Below, one piece after another: positions 63,907 through 64,000 of a DNA stretch of 64,000 bases. The translations under genes and the position numbers were made by a program. How positions within the stretch are numbered: position 1 is the stretch's first letter; every line of letters begins with the position of its first letter. The notes beneath the pieces are model-generated. The model had not been told where the DNA came from and did not search any database. It saw nothing but the letters and a program-made list of their open reading frames with translations. This DNA is from Streptococcus saliviloxodontae (GTDB lineage Bacteria; Bacillota; Bacilli; Lactobacillales; Streptococcaceae), in the NCBI RefSeq assembly GCF_016908655.1, contig NZ_JAFBEI010000001.1, forward strand, positions 31,604 through 95,603, in the 5' to 3' direction.

Positions 63907-64000
63907 GGCTCTTTGTCAACTGTAGTGGGTTGACTTATAATCAGCAGCGAGAGAGAATCAGATTGGTTCTCTCTTTTTGCATGTTTAAAGCGATGAGAAT
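63907..64000 (-). mobile_element. Second copy of the ISL3-family element (cut by window edge)
   Basis: The 94 bases from GGCTCTTTGTCAAC to the window end match the left end of the element at 40742 with four substitutions, in the same orientation. Only the end and the transposase C-terminus are in view. Confidence 0.93.
63941..64000 (-). CDS. ISL3-family transposase, C-terminal end (partial)
   Basis: The last 19 codons and stop of a transposase on the minus strand, reading ILIALNMQKERTNLILSRC. The copy at 40776 has LNLRKERT here, so the two proteins differ at two of these residues. The rest lies beyond the window; whether it is intact is unknown. Confidence 0.9.
   Translation of the reverse strand: MLIALNMQKERTNLILSRC

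Overview
The window is a stretch of a low-GC Gram-positive chromosome and reads as a Streptococcus of the salivarius group (S. salivarius, S. vestibularis or S. thermophilus; S. salivarius is my best guess). Pointers are plr-type GAPDH, PepX, CppA, MalR/MalX maltodextrin genes, AdcR-type zinc operators, GlnR-glnA, a RocS-like segregation protein, a glucan-binding surface protein, and the streptococcal orders rnhC-lepB-recD2 and zapA-cvpA. The species call is inference from gene content. No tRNA, rRNA, CRISPR array, prophage or plasmid replication gene was seen.

Layout. 1-4.5 kb: end of fusA, then gap, an acid-phosphatase lipoprotein and pgk, each with its own promoter or terminator. 4.8-9 kb: a small aromatic-acid-exporter-like membrane protein, glnR-glnA behind a perfect GlnR box, and two tandem secreted CHAP proteins. 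9-16.1 kb: rnjA-rpoY on the minus strand; tsaB-rimI-tsaD, azlCD, threonine aldolase and an acetyltransferase on the plus strand. 16.1-16.5 kb: a zinc-independent S14 paralogue under two AdcR operators. 16.6-28.9 kb: a complete maltodextrin system made of pullulanase, ABC importer (malK, malG, malF, malE), divergent MalR, amylomaltase and phosphorylase, with MalR palindromes in both main promoters. 29-33.4 kb: mprF, a hydrolase and a decayed secreted-protein gene in one minus-strand run. 33.5-40.7 kb: a flavoprotein, ilvD, a cysteine hydrolase behind duplicated operators, a broken ltrA, a 400-bp array of hairpins, a SufT-like protein, rocS and an exonuclease.

40.7-42.2 kb is an intact ISL3-family element with an 8-bp target duplication. 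42.2-54.1 kb carries a glucan-binding protein, ybaB, pepX with a Crp/Fnr regulator, a divergent transporter/UspA/aquaporin group, a secreted serine protease, a TauE exporter, cppA and a serine hydrolase. 54.2-63.6 kb holds pflB (cre site in its promoter), dinB, a small membrane protein, recD2, lepB, rnhC, zapA and cvpA. A second, slightly diverged copy of the same IS starts at 63907 in the same orientation and runs off the window.

The observations most worth following are a cluster of DnaA-box sequences in the 3' end of recD2, the hairpin array at 38.5-38.9 kb, a maltodextrin-binding protein without a lipobox cysteine, duplicated TetR-like operators with no local regulator, a possible leaderless mRNA for the TauE exporter, and a MITE-like element directly after the pullulanase stop codon. 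Nothing in the window is clearly a new multi-gene system; most genes are core streptococcal functions.
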